Shown piece after piece: positions 15,008-24,047 of a stretch of DNA of 30,013 nt. The stretch comes from Gammaproteobacteria bacterium UBA6173. GTDB lineage: Bacteria > Pseudomonadota > Gammaproteobacteria > Pseudomonadales > Pseudohongiellaceae. The stretch spans positions 10,679-40,691 of the forward strand of contig DITX01000018.1 of assembly GCA_002422225.1 (NCBI GenBank), in the 5' to 3' direction. The notes under the pieces are model-generated. The model saw only the letters and a list, made by a program, of their open reading frames with translations. It was not told the DNA's origin and did no database searches. Numbering within the stretch: position 1 is the first letter of the stretch; each line of letters opens with the position of its first letter. Position numbers and translations under genes: made by a program.

Positions 15008-16885
15008 ATGTTTGTTTCCGAGACCAAACCCGTACTCGACACTGTTGCCGATATCGAAGCATTTGAAAGCATACCATTTGATCAGCGATTCCCAGCCGCA
15101 CATGCACTGGAGTTGATCGAAAACAGTGCCAGATTGTATGGCGATGATCCAGCGATCGAGTTCTTGTTGACAGGTCGCCGCGACGAGTCTCCCGTTACCA
15201 TCAGCTTTCAAGCGCTTGCGAATCAGACTCGTCAGACCGCCAACCTGTTGAGCTCACTGGGTTTGCAAGGGGGACAGTCGGTATCTATTTTGCTCCCTAC
15301 GCTGCCGCAGTCACACCCGCTCATTCTTGGCAGTCAGATTGCCGGACTCGCAAACCCCATCAATCCCCTCTTAGAACCCGCACATATCAGCGAGATCATG
15401 CAGGCTACCGATGCCCGTGTGATTGCATGTCTGGCTCCGTCGGCTCACAGTGACCTTTGGCAAAAACTCCTTAAAATTCTGCCAGACCTGCCCAATGTGC
15501 ATACGGTTTTAGCGGTTCACCAAGCAGGATTGACTGATCCTGCAGCAAGCCTTGAATTATCCATGCCCAATATTAAGGTCATCGACTTTAATGCAGCGCA
15601 AGCCATGCAAGTCGCTGACAGAATAGTAAGCCCCAGAACAATTACCGCTGACACACTGGCGGCCTGCTTCCACACAGGCGGCACCACTGGCAAACCTAAA
15701 ATTGCACAACTGACCCACGGCAATATGGCATATCTGGGGCAGTTGGCACGCGTTCTTAACTCCCATATCGGTCGACAGACAGCATTGTGCGGCCTCCCCC
15801 TGTTCCATATTTATGGCGTTATCATTCTGGGCATAGGCGCTTTCAGCTCAGGAAACCGCGTTGTGTTAATGACTCCTGCTGGCTTTCGCAATCCAGAAGT
15901 TATCAAAAATCTCTGGCATCATGTCGCTCGTTTTAAAGCAAAAAGTTTTGCCGCTGTTCCAACCGTTCTGACTGCTCTGGCTCAAATACCTGTTGGCGAC
16001 GAGGATATCAGCTGCCTTAAGCGCATTAACTCAGGCGCTGCGCCATTGTCCCCTGCCTTTGAACAGCGGTTCGAGGAACGCTATCAACTTATAGTGACCA
16101 ATGGCTACGGCATGACAGAAACCACGTCGTTGATCTCTCGTGCACCCGATACACACCCCCCCGGCAGTGTGGGTTTGCGCCTGCCCTATTCCACAATCCG
16201 GATCGCATTGCTCAGCAGTGACAAGGTAGCGACCGACTGCCCGATTGGACAAAGTGGCGTTGTGTTGGTCAAAGGTCCTCAGGTATTCGCTGGATATAGA
16301 GCTGTCACCGACAATGCAAACGCATGGATAGACGGTGACTGGTTCAATACCGGCGACTTGGGGTATCTGGATGATGATGGATTTCTGTACTTGACCGGGA
16401 GAGCTAAAGATCTGATTATCCGGGGCGGCCACAATATTGATCCGGAAATAATAGAAGAACCTCTGAACAGACACCCTAGTGTGCTGAGCGCCATCGCAGT
16501 AGGCATGCCTGACCCATATGCAGGCGAGCTCCCCATGGCTTTTGTGGTCTTGCAGCCAGGCGCAACAGTCAGTTCCGCGGAATTATTAAGTTTTTGTGGG
16601 TCTGAAGTATCAGAACGCGCAGCTATTCCCAAGCGGATTGAAATACTATCCGCGATGCCAATGACCGCCGTTGGCAAAATATTCAGACCGGTACTGCGTG
16701 AACAAATCAGCACCGCTGTGCTGACAGAGCATCTGGCGAAAGCAGGCATAGTGGCTGAGGTCGCTTGTAAAGCGGATAACAAAACCGGCATGAATGCATC
16801 CGTAAAACTGCAGGATGCGACTCAACAATCAGCAGCGCAAGAACTACTCAGTTCATACAACGTTGTGGTTCACATGACATCCTAA
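15008..16885 (+). CDS. AMP-forming acyl-CoA synthetase
   Basis: Activates a carboxylic acid with ATP and CoA to the acyl-CoA; cytosolic or membrane-associated. 625 residues, ANL superfamily. Motifs: phosphate loop FHTGGTTGKPK (221-231), NGYGMTETT (365-373), NTGD (447-450), the hinge region TGRAKDLIIRGGHN (463-476) and the catalytic lysine K557 in TAVGKIFRP. About 60 residues follow the usual C-terminal end and show no known domain. GGAGAG precedes the ATG. Substrate is uncertain: a fatty or other hydrophobic acid is likely. With the CoA transferase at 24228 and ETF-QO at 18179 it fits an acyl-CoA catabolic route. It ends overlapping the convergent TPR gene by four bases. Confidence 0.9.
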   Translation: MFVSETKPVLDTVADIEAFESIPFDQRFPAAHALELIENSARLYGDDPAIEFLLTGRRDESPVTISFQALANQTRQTANLLSSLGLQGGQSVSILLPTLPQSHPLILGSQIAGLANPINPLLEPAHISEIMQATDARVIACLAPSAHSDLWQKLLKILPDLPNVHTVLAVHQAGLTDPAASLELSMPNIKVIDFNAAQAMQVADRIVSPRTITADTLAACFHTGGTTGKPKIAQLTHGNMAYLGQLARVLNSHIGRQTALCGLPLFHIYGVIILGIGAFSSGNRVVLMTPAGFRNPEVIKNLWHHVARFKAKSFAAVPTVLTALAQIPVGDEDISCLKRINSGAAPLSPAFEQRFEERYQLIVTNGYGMTETTSLISRAPDTHPPGSVGLRLPYSTIRIALLSSDKVATDCPIGQSGVVLVKGPQVFAGYRAVTDNANAWIDGDWFNTGDLGYLDDDGFLYLTGRAKDLIIRGGHNIDPEIIEEPLNRHPSVLSAIAVGMPDPYAGELPMAFVVLQPGATVSSAELLSFCGSEVSERAAIPKRIEILSAMPMTAVGKIFRPVLREQISTAVLTEHLAKAGIVAEVACKADNKTGMNASVKLQDATQQSAAQELLSSYNVVVHMTS

Positions 16886-18072
16886 TCAACAACCTGGATA
16901 GTCAGCCCAGCACTGGTGGAGCGAAATATTGAGCGAGATTCAAGACGTCGCAGCCGGTTCTGGCTGGCTCGATAGGTTTGGTCACCCAATTCCCTGATCG
17001 CGATCGACATCATCGACAAGTCATCATATGCCTTGTTGTCGCCTAACTCTCTGAAGGTCATTCCTAAAGCCAGATAAAAATCCGGCTCCAGATCATTGCG
17101 ACGAATCGCTTCCTGAAAGTGATCACGGGCTGCATCAAAGTCCTTTTGTTCGTAGGCCAGATTGCCCAACATATAATGGTAGTAAGGGTTTCGATTGTTA
17201 TAGGACTGTGCCGCTTGTCGATAACGCTGCGATTTTGCAGTCTCGCCAATCTCAGCATAGTAGCGAGCAAGATTATTCACGGAGCTGGCGTTACTGCGAT
17301 CCAATAACGATGCTTTCAAAAAACTGTACTCAGCCAACGTAGGTTGATTCAGTCTTCCCAAGGCGCTGCCTATATTATTCCAGGCCATTGCCAACGAAGT
17401 ATCCAATACCAATGCCACGCGAAAAAGCTCTAGCGCCTCTTGTGTGCGCCCTTCTACCAGATGCTCTACCGCCAGGTTATTGAAATAGAGCGCCTGCGCC
17501 TGCCTATCAGTGATGACTTCGGCAGTGTGCTGTTGCAATCGAATTTCGGGCGTGAAATCAACTATGTACTGATTGCTCGACCCTACACGACCGAGCGCAT
17601 TGATATGTCCGCTGAGCACCAGCAGCTCACCCCTGAGATTCCACATAGGGCGAATCTGTACCGTTTGATAGCGTACGTCCAAACCAAGATGACGCGCCAT
17701 CCCGATATACAAATTGACCAGAGACAGACAGTTTGCACGGCGCTCTTTAAATGCCTCAGACGCAGTAAAATTTGCTGCGTCGTCATATTGCATATCGAGA
17801 AATTCAGGCGTAAACAACAAAACCTGTAATCGTTCTACCAAGGCCCAACTGGCCAGGCCAGGTTCGATATTGGCGTCCAGATAGTCAATCACGGCCTGAT
17901 CGAGAGCCAATAAATCAACGCCTGGTACGCGAGTATCTGTGCCGAGTATTTGTAACTCGAGCGCGTCATCCTCCCGGAATCCCAGACTCAAGCCAGCAAA
18001 CTGGCAGGCGCTGAGCATAAGCAGCGCTGCAACACAAAAAATCGACCTAAAATTTCTACGCACTTGCGTCAC
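16882..18072 (-). CDS. Lipoprotein with transglutaminase-like domain and TPR repeats
   Basis: 396 residues. A type II signal with lipobox LSAC puts the lipidated cysteine at C23; Gln at +2 favours the outer membrane. Residues about 55-185 resemble a transglutaminase-like fold: C115 in RRANCLSLV, H156 in SGHIN and D172 in VDFTPE are in the right order for a Cys-His-Asp triad. About 195-355 holds TPR-like helical repeats (for example AMAWNNIGSALGRLNQ and PYYHYMLGNLAYEQKDF). The start is GTG at 18072; a second GTG three codons on is possible and neither has a clear Shine-Dalgarno. It probably scaffolds or processes a periplasmic partner, but none is identifiable nearby. Confidence 0.75.
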   Translation of the reverse strand: MTQVRRNFRSIFCVAALLMLSACQFAGLSLGFREDDALELQILGTDTRVPGVDLLALDQAVIDYLDANIEPGLASWALVERLQVLLFTPEFLDMQYDDAANFTASEAFKERRANCLSLVNLYIGMARHLGLDVRYQTVQIRPMWNLRGELLVLSGHINALGRVGSSNQYIVDFTPEIRLQQHTAEVITDRQAQALYFNNLAVEHLVEGRTQEALELFRVALVLDTSLAMAWNNIGSALGRLNQPTLAEYSFLKASLLDRSNASSVNNLARYYAEIGETAKSQRYRQAAQSYNNRNPYYHYMLGNLAYEQKDFDAARDHFQEAIRRNDLEPDFYLALGMTFRELGDNKAYDDLSMMSIAIRELGDQTYRASQNRLRRLESRSIFRSTSAGLTIQVVD

Positions 18073-18105
18073 CCAGTCGGAAAACCGTTCTGAGAAAGAC
18101 CGCCC

Positions 18106-18129
18106 GGTGTTGGGGATTATTCCAACACC
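18106..18129. other. Perfect 8-bp hairpin between TPR lipoprotein and ETF-QO genes
   Basis: GGTGTTGG and CCAACACC enclose an 8-base loop in the 106-base gap. No T-run follows on the minus strand. It could be a transcript-end structure of the upstream ETF-QO gene or leader structure of the lipoprotein gene. Confidence 0.45.
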
Positions 18130-18178
18130 TGCGCTTTATTCTGCACCAGAATAACGCAAACCAATAACCAAAGGTTGT

Positions 18179-19843
18179 CTACATATTGGGATAACTTGGC
18201 CCACCACTGCCTTCAGGCACTACCCAGGTGATATTTTGAGACGGATCCTTGATATCACAGGTTTTGCAGTGCACACAGTTCTGGGAATTTATCTGGAAGC
18301 GCTTACCACCGGCACCATCATCCAGCACCTCATAAACGCCTGCAGGGCAATACCGTTGAGCAGGTTCGTCGTAAATGGGCAGGTTATGGCTGATAGGAAT
18401 TGTTGCGTCTATCAGCTTCAGATGACAGGGTTGGTCTTCAGCATGATTGGTATTAGACAAAAACACAGACGACAACTTATCGAAACTGATTTTACCGTCC
18501 GGTTTAGCATAAACAATCTTGTTACATGCCGATGCGGGTTTGAGCTGAGCATAATCTGGTAATTTGTCATGGAAGGTCAATGGGAACCGCCCAGCAAAAA
18601 TATTGTGCTCTACAAAACTCAGGCTGCTACCAATCCAGAATCCGAAATTGTGGAACCCGGCACTGAAATTGCGGGTTTTATGTAACTCATCACGCAGGCT
18701 GGATTTGGCAAAACGATCACCGTACTCGCTCAGGTCATGTCCTGCGGGTACTGCTTCCTGCTTGAGCGACGCCATAATAGATTCCGCTGCCAGCATGCCA
18801 GAGCGCATGGCAGTATGACTGCCTTTGATTTTGGCAGCATTGAGGGTGCCGGCATCACAACCAATCAACAATCCACCGGGGAAACTCATTTTGGGCAGCG
18901 AGTTCAAGCCACCTTTATTCAGTGCCCGCGCCCCATAACTCAACCTTTTTCCACCCTCTATGTACTGTTTGATGACCGGGTGATGCTTGAATTTCTGGAA
19001 TTCGTCAAACGGGCTGATATGCGGGTTTTTATAACCAAGATCAACGATCAACCCCAGGTAAACCTGATTGTTTTCAGCATGGTAAAGAAAACCCCCACTT
19101 GAACCAGCATAACTATCGCCCAGCATGGGATAGCCGGCGGTATGCACCACCAGTCCTTCTTTATGCTTGGCCGGATCAATCTCCCAGACCTCTTTTAAAC
19201 CAATGCCGTAATGTTGTGGGTCACTGTTTTTGTCGAGATCAAATCTGGCAATGAGTTCTTTACCAAGATGACCACGGCAGCCTTCCGCCAGAATGGTGTA
19301 CTTGGCGTGGAATTCAAAGCCGGGCTCGTAAGCATCTTTTTTCTCACCGTGGGCATCAACACCCATGTCACCGGTAGCAACTCCCTTGACGGTGCCATCC
19401 TCATGATAAAGGATTTCGGCGGCAGCAAAACCCGGGAAAATTTCGGCACCCAACTCCATGGCTTGCTCAGCCAGCCATCGACATAGATTTCCCAAGGAAA
19501 TAATATAGTTGCCATGGTTGCGCATGGGTTTGGGCACCAGTAGATCAGGGAATCGTATGGATTTCTCTGACCCCGGCAAGTAATAAATATCATCACCCGT
19601 GACAGCGGTGTTTAACGGAGCGCCACGCTCTTTCCAGTCTGGGAATAACTCATTCAGTGCAGACGGCTCAAATACCGCACCTGAGAGGATGTGCGCACCA
19701 ACTTCGGAACCTTTTTCCAGCACACAAACAGAAATTTCCTTGCCGGCCTCCTTGGCAAGCTGCAGCAAACGACAGGCGGTCGACAAACCAGCCGGCCCCG
19801 CTCCCACGATGACAACATCCACTTCCATAGACTCGCGTTGCAT
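18179..19843 (-). CDS. Electron transfer flavoprotein-ubiquinone oxidoreductase
   Basis: Passes electrons from reduced ETF (from acyl-CoA and related dehydrogenases) to ubiquinone at the inner membrane. 554 residues, the full family length. The FAD Rossmann motif GAGPAG is at 14-19, with the second FAD stretch GCDAGTLNAAKIKG in the middle. The C-terminal 4Fe-4S domain has C499 (CPAGVYE), C523, C526 and C529 (NCVHCKTCDIKDP). The ATG at 19843 has a G-rich ribosome site. No etfAB genes lie in the window. A good promoter (19916-19944) and an inverted repeat in the leader (19875-19894) suggest it is controlled as a single gene. Confidence 0.96.
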   Translation of the reverse strand: MQRESMEVDVVIVGAGPAGLSTACRLLQLAKEAGKEISVCVLEKGSEVGAHILSGAVFEPSALNELFPDWKERGAPLNTAVTGDDIYYLPGSEKSIRFPDLLVPKPMRNHGNYIISLGNLCRWLAEQAMELGAEIFPGFAAAEILYHEDGTVKGVATGDMGVDAHGEKKDAYEPGFEFHAKYTILAEGCRGHLGKELIARFDLDKNSDPQHYGIGLKEVWEIDPAKHKEGLVVHTAGYPMLGDSYAGSSGGFLYHAENNQVYLGLIVDLGYKNPHISPFDEFQKFKHHPVIKQYIEGGKRLSYGARALNKGGLNSLPKMSFPGGLLIGCDAGTLNAAKIKGSHTAMRSGMLAAESIMASLKQEAVPAGHDLSEYGDRFAKSSLRDELHKTRNFSAGFHNFGFWIGSSLSFVEHNIFAGRFPLTFHDKLPDYAQLKPASACNKIVYAKPDGKISFDKLSSVFLSNTNHAEDQPCHLKLIDATIPISHNLPIYDEPAQRYCPAGVYEVLDDGAGGKRFQINSQNCVHCKTCDIKDPSQNITWVVPEGSGGPSYPNM

Positions 19844-19874
19844 GCCTTGCCCCCCTTAAAACGTGCTGAATTCT

Positions 19875-19894
19875 GGTTCTACCATACGAGAACC
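19875..19894. promoter_or_regulatory. Inverted repeat in ETF-QO leader
   Basis: GGTTCT and AGAACC enclose 8 bases, about 15-34 bases downstream of the predicted ETF-QO start site. Position and symmetry suit a repressor operator or a short leader hairpin; it matches no operator I can name. Confidence 0.4.
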
Positions 19895-19915
19895 GACCGC
19901 CTGCGAAAGCCGGGT

Positions 19916-19944
19916 ATTATCCTGAATTAAACTGCAAATCGCAA
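19916..19944 (-). promoter_or_regulatory. Sigma70-like promoter for ETF-QO
   Basis: On the minus strand TTGCGA (19944-19939) and GATAAT (19921-19916) are 17 bases apart, four and five of six matches. Predicted start is near 19909, a leader of about 66 bases. Confidence 0.55.
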
Positions 19945-19973
19945 AACAAGGCTGTATTTTCGCGGGTGATAAT

Positions 19974-20924
19974 TCAATTACCAGACTGTTTCGACCGGGA
20001 ATCCAGTTTGGTGTTGTGATTGATAATGGCTTGCAGGGCTTCGCGAAGCCTTGGGTAGCCAAACTGATAGCCAAGACCCAGCAAGCGCTTTGGCACGACA
20101 TTTTGACCATTCAGCAGTAATCGCTCGCCCATTTCGCCAAACATCAAGCGCACAATGATCGCAGGCTGCTGAAACAAAAATGGCCTATTGAGCGACTCTG
20201 CCAATTGCTGGCTGAACCGGGAATTGGTAACCGCTTCGGGCGCAGTCACATTAAAAACGCCGCTCACCTCCGATTGAATCAGCCAGTCGATGACCCTGAT
20301 TACGTCGTCTCTGTGAACCCAGGACAGATACTGTCGCCCCGTACCTGTCCTGCCACCCAGTCCAAGCTTAAAAATTGGCATCAAGCGCCCAAGCATGCCT
20401 CCTCCTGTGCCTAGAACCACACCCAAGCGCAAAATACAGACTCGCATATTCAGCGCCTCAGCCTTGCTTGCCTCTTCCTCCCAACGTTTGCATAACGCAT
20501 GCGTAAACTCATCATCGCCTGCAGTCGATTCGTCGAGAGCACGCTCATCAGAACTGCCGTAAAATCCGATAGCTGACGCGCTAATCAATAGTGCAGGTCT
20601 CGCTTCCAATCGCTGCGCCAATGCAACCAACCCTCGTGTAGTCTGCACTCGACTATCCATCAAGATCCTTTTTCGGGCATGAGTCCAGCGCTGATCGGCA
20701 ATGCCAGCACCAGCCAGATTAATCATGACATCGATCTGATCCGAATTTTGAATTTCGTCCAGGCTCCTGATCAATGTGGGTGCCGCACCCAGTAATTGCC
20801 TTGCGCGCGCATAATCACGCACTAGCACCGTTACTCGCCAACCATGGCCAATTAAATTGGCCGTCAACGGCACACCCACAAAGCCAGTTCCTCCTGTAAT
20901 CAACACATGCCCTAATTTCGCCAT
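19974..20924 (-). CDS. YfcH/SDR39U1-type epimerase-like protein
   Basis: 316 residues, extended short-chain dehydrogenase fold. The NAD(P)-binding motif is ITGGTGFVG (9-17). SASAIGFYG in the middle (about 115-123) carries the family's Ser and the Tyr of an altered Y-x-x-x-K site, and GRTGTGRQYLSWVHRDD (about 190-206) is a family hallmark. A DUF1731-like C-terminal stretch (GERLLLNGQNVVPKRLLGLGYQF) ends the protein. The true substrate of this family is not established as far as I know; a link to cell division or membrane metabolism is not visible here. ATG at 20924. The gene reads toward ETF-QO with a 130-base gap that contains the ETF-QO promoter. Confidence 0.9.
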   Translation of the reverse strand: MAKLGHVLITGGTGFVGVPLTANLIGHGWRVTVLVRDYARARQLLGAAPTLIRSLDEIQNSDQIDVMINLAGAGIADQRWTHARKRILMDSRVQTTRGLVALAQRLEARPALLISASAIGFYGSSDERALDESTAGDDEFTHALCKRWEEEASKAEALNMRVCILRLGVVLGTGGGMLGRLMPIFKLGLGGRTGTGRQYLSWVHRDDVIRVIDWLIQSEVSGVFNVTAPEAVTNSRFSQQLAESLNRPFLFQQPAIIVRLMFGEMGERLLLNGQNVVPKRLLGLGYQFGYPRLREALQAIINHNTKLDSRSKQSGN

Positions 20925-20970
20925 ATTATTGCCTCAAACAACATGAATTTATCGGCAGAATCTCACAAAT

Positions 20971-20990
20971 TGTCACAGTAACTTGTGTCA
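20971..20990. promoter_or_regulatory. Imperfect inverted repeat upstream of the TonB receptor gene
   Basis: TGTCACA-N6-TGTGTCA, symmetric except at one position per arm, lies in the divergent gap between the SDR gene and the receptor, just before an AT-rich stretch (20985-21030). It may be an operator; support is weak. Confidence 0.25.
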
Positions 20991-21101
20991 AATTTTTGAT
21001 AACATTAACAATATTAAAATTAGCTATCAGATCTGTACGCGCCGAAGCGATGTACCAGAATCCATTTGTTTGTGCTTGGCAAAGAATCTTCGGAGCTTAT
21101 C

Positions 21102-23255
21102 ATGACTCGCCGGTTTAAAATCTCACCCTTTTTCAGCGCCAGCACACTGGTAGTAGCCATCTCGAGCATAACAAATGGCCTGTCGCTGGCAAACGCTGAA
21201 GAACCAGAGCCAATCGAATCACACAAGGCAACAGTCACCTATCCGGCATCATTTTTCCAACCCTACAATCCTGTCTCTGTGAATGACATGGTTGATCGAA
21301 TACCTGGCATAAGCATCAATAGCGGCGGTAGTGGCAGAGGCCTTGGTTCCGGCGGTAACCTGCTCATCAATGGCCAGCGCCTAGCAGGCAAAGACAACTC
21401 ACCAATAGCACAACTCAGTCGCATACCCGCTAAAGAAGTTGAGCGCATTGAAATTATCAGGGATCCTTCGGGAGAACACGCTGTGCGTGGCTCTAACCAA
21501 GTAGTCAACATCATTTTGCAGGAAGTTGATACTCGCTCCAGCACATCTGTTGAGCTCAGCAGTGATTTCCATCGCGAAGACGGCACCCTGACCCCCGGGC
21601 TGTCATTGTCATATAACCAACAAACCGGAAATTTCAGCTCAATTTTTAACCTACAAGCTGATCCTCAGTATCGAGTCGAGCATAGGGAAGAGAACAGTTA
21701 CGCACCGGATATTACCCCAACCGAGCAGATGCTTGAGACCAATATACGTGACAAGACTCACTTTCAGACCAGTGTCACCCTAGGCTATCGCCTGAATCAG
21801 CACCAGATGCAGCTTAATGTACTGGCTGGCTCATCAGACCATCCGGTGGATATTAATCGACGATACCGATCCACCGGCTCCGCCGGCTACTCACTGACCG
21901 GCGAACGCGAACGAGTTGATTATTCGCTTGGCAATTGGGAAGTGGGCGGCGACTACGAATACAGCTTTGAAAACGGCAGTCGGGCTTTGTTTGTGTTTAT
22001 AGTCAACGATGAGAGCAACAACAACATACGAGAACGCTTTGAACTTGAGACTCCGTTGCTCTCCGACGCAGAGCAAAAGATGCAGTATGTGGAATCAAAC
22101 AGTCGCACGCGCGAACGTATTGCACAAACCAGTTATAACTGGTCGTTGACCGATTCACAGGACATGCAAGTCGGCATCGAACGCGCTCAGACCATTTTGG
22201 ACTCCAGTCTTTTTATTGGTCGTACGAGCGGTTCAGCCGAGCCGTCGCCAGCATTTGGTGGATTACACCCAGCATGGTCGATCTCAAACCCAGGCTCCAG
22301 CGTTGAAGAGATGCGCTACGAAGGGTTTGCAGTTCATAACTGGGCGTTTAACGATCGAATGTCATTGGAAAGCAGCCTGGTGTACGAAACTTCAGACATC
22401 ACTCAGTCCGGCAATCTCACCAAGTCCCGGGATTTTAATTTTTGGCGCCCTTCACTGGACTACCGGTTCAACATTACCAACGCACTGCAGCTCAAAGCGA
22501 CTGTTGGCAAAGAGGTTCAACAACTCAGTTTTGCTAATTTTTCGGTAACCGCAAACAACTCTGACAAAGATCAGGACGTTAATGCCGGCAACCCGGATTT
22601 GCTGCCTACCGAAGAAGTGCGTTACGAAGTGACCCTTGAGTACCGATTGCCCGATGATGCAGGCGTATTGAGTTCGCGCTTTTTTGTGCGCGACTTGACC
22701 AACACCATCGGGCGCATTGATGCCACCACGAATCCCGCACAACCTCTATCGGCAGCAGGCAATATTGGTGATAGCAAACGCTGGGGCATGTACCTAGATG
22801 GCAGTACACGACTGGGGCAACTGGGTCTGCCGGATGCAACGTTGACCAGCAGTCTGCATCTTTTTGACTCGAAAATTATCAACCCGATTTTGGGCACCGA
22901 AGAGCGCATCAATGGCCGTGGGCGTGCGGAACTGGGATTCAGACATGATGTTACTGACCTGAATCTGAATTACGGACTGAACTACAATCACCCATTTAAT
23001 GGCGGCAATCGCAATATCGAGATCAGTACAATCGAGTGGCACAACGAAGCACCCCAGTTATCGCTGTTTGTCTCCAAAGTCATGTTTGATGACGTCACAT
23101 TCCGGCTGGAATCCAACAATACACTGGGCGAGGAAAACTGCCACAACCGTGTGCGGTACAACGGCTCCTCGGCCAGCGGCAACATCAGAGAAGTTGAAGA
23201 CGCCTGCTGGGGAGGCGGACAAACGCTGGCACTGAAGATCAGGACTACGTTCTGA
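21102..23255 (+). CDS. TonB-dependent outer-membrane receptor
   Basis: 717 residues. Signal peptide (about 1-28, cleavage near ANAEE), plug domain (about 45-140, with NDMVDRIPGI, RGLGSGGNLLINGQR and the AKEVERIEIIRDPSG plus GSNQVVNIIL signatures), then a beta-barrel of alternating aromatic strands ending in KIRTTF, whose terminal Phe fits outer-membrane assembly. Energy-driven import through TonB is expected; the ligand cannot be told. Two cysteines near the end (EENCHN and EDACWGG) could pair in an extracellular loop. ATG at 21102 is chosen over an upstream in-frame extension because GGAG sits just before it and the signal peptide begins there. No siderophore, sugar or cobalamin genes adjoin it. 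Confidence 0.92.
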   Translation: MTRRFKISPFFSASTLVVAISSITNGLSLANAEEPEPIESHKATVTYPASFFQPYNPVSVNDMVDRIPGISINSGGSGRGLGSGGNLLINGQRLAGKDNSPIAQLSRIPAKEVERIEIIRDPSGEHAVRGSNQVVNIILQEVDTRSSTSVELSSDFHREDGTLTPGLSLSYNQQTGNFSSIFNLQADPQYRVEHREENSYAPDITPTEQMLETNIRDKTHFQTSVTLGYRLNQHQMQLNVLAGSSDHPVDINRRYRSTGSAGYSLTGERERVDYSLGNWEVGGDYEYSFENGSRALFVFIVNDESNNNIRERFELETPLLSDAEQKMQYVESNSRTRERIAQTSYNWSLTDSQDMQVGIERAQTILDSSLFIGRTSGSAEPSPAFGGLHPAWSISNPGSSVEEMRYEGFAVHNWAFNDRMSLESSLVYETSDITQSGNLTKSRDFNFWRPSLDYRFNITNALQLKATVGKEVQQLSFANFSVTANNSDKDQDVNAGNPDLLPTEEVRYEVTLEYRLPDDAGVLSSRFFVRDLTNTIGRIDATTNPAQPLSAAGNIGDSKRWGMYLDGSTRLGQLGLPDATLTSSLHLFDSKIINPILGTEERINGRGRAELGFRHDVTDLNLNYGLNYNHPFNGGNRNIEISTIEWHNEAPQLSLFVSKVMFDDVTFRLESNNTLGEENCHNRVRYNGSSASGNIREVEDACWGGGQTLALKIRTTF

Positions 23256-23281
23256 CAGGCTGCTCAAAGCACCCTGTCAGA
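23251..23281. terminator. Strong hairpin between convergent receptor and methyltransferase genes
   Basis: TCTGACAGG and CCTGTCAGA pair over 9 bp, then after a C-C mismatch TGCT and AGCA add 4 bp around a CAA loop. The receptor stop codon lies in the left arm. There is no long T-run, but the symmetry and place between convergent genes suit a bidirectional transcript end. Confidence 0.6.
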
Positions 23282-23291
23282 TACACCGCGC

Positions 23292-24047
23292 TTACTGGGC
23301 GGGTTTGCTGAACACAAACATATGCTGCCACGGTAAAAAGTCCAGCGTATCGTCCCAATTCAGACCAAACACGCCCATTTCTTTTACCACCTGTTCAACG
23401 GACATTTTGTGCAGCGGTCTGATTGGCACGGACTCATCTTCAGCACGATATTCCACCAGAAACAGCCGCCCGCCCGGTTTCAAGGCATCATAAATACCTT
23501 GCATCATTTCAAAGGGGTGCGAGAACTCATGGTAGGCATCCACCAGTAACACCGCATCAACGCTGTTGGCTGGTAGCCCAGGGTTGTCAATCTGCCCCAG
23601 CAAGGGTTCCACATTGGAGATGCCCGTTTCTTGTTTGCGCTGCTCCAACAGCGCCAGCATTTCTGGCTGTATATCCGTCGCCAATACTTTGCCTTGCGTC
23701 ACAACTTGAGCAATCCGAAAGGAAAAGTATCCAGTGCCCGCCCCGATGTCGGCTACCACCTCGTCGGGGGCCAGTGTCATATTGGCAACCACCTCATCAG
23801 GCATTTCTTCGTGAGTACGCTCTTGGCGCTCCAGCCAACCAGCGCCTTGATGCCCCATCACACCCGAGATTTCACGTCCCATGTAAAATTTGCCAATACC
23901 GCCACGGCTTTGTTGAGGATCAAAATCGTAGCCGGGATGTTCCGCTGCTTGTGTCGACAGACTGCCCAACGTCAATATCAACACAGCAAGTTTGTACATT
24001 AAACGATGCAGAGCAAATGGCAGTTTCAGTTTCATTTTCATTTTCAT
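23292..24047 (-). CDS. Exported class I SAM-dependent methyltransferase-like protein
   Basis: 251 residues. The N-terminus starts with repeated Met-Lys (encoded by a hexanucleotide repeat), then a hydrophobic span (about 19-31) and a likely cleavage site after TQA, indicating export to the periplasm. A conserved stretch IGKFYMGREISGVMGH (51-66) precedes the Rossmann domain with motif I DIGAGTG (100-106), acidic residue D125 and the PGGRLFLVEYR strand. The cofactor SAM is normally cytosolic, so an exported methyltransferase is odd; members with this same leader segment occur in other bacteria, to my memory. The ATG at 24047 has GGGGAAG upstream; ATGs at 24041, 24035 and 23999 are alternatives. 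Substrate unknown. Confidence 0.8.
   Translation of the reverse strand: MKMKMKLKLPFALHRLMYKLAVLILTLGSLSTQAAEHPGYDFDPQQSRGGIGKFYMGREISGVMGHQGAGWLERQERTHEEMPDEVVANMTLAPDEVVADIGAGTGYFSFRIAQVVTQGKVLATDIQPEMLALLEQRKQETGISNVEPLLGQIDNPGLPANSVDAVLLVDAYHEFSHPFEMMQGIYDALKPGGRLFLVEYRAEDESVPIRPLHKMSVEQVVKEMGVFGLNWDDTLDFLPWQHMFVFSKPAQ

Noticed and set aside
20998..21016. Possible Fur box upstream of the TonB receptor
   Set aside because: Only about 11 of 19 positions match the Fur consensus in an AT-rich stretch, which is near chance.
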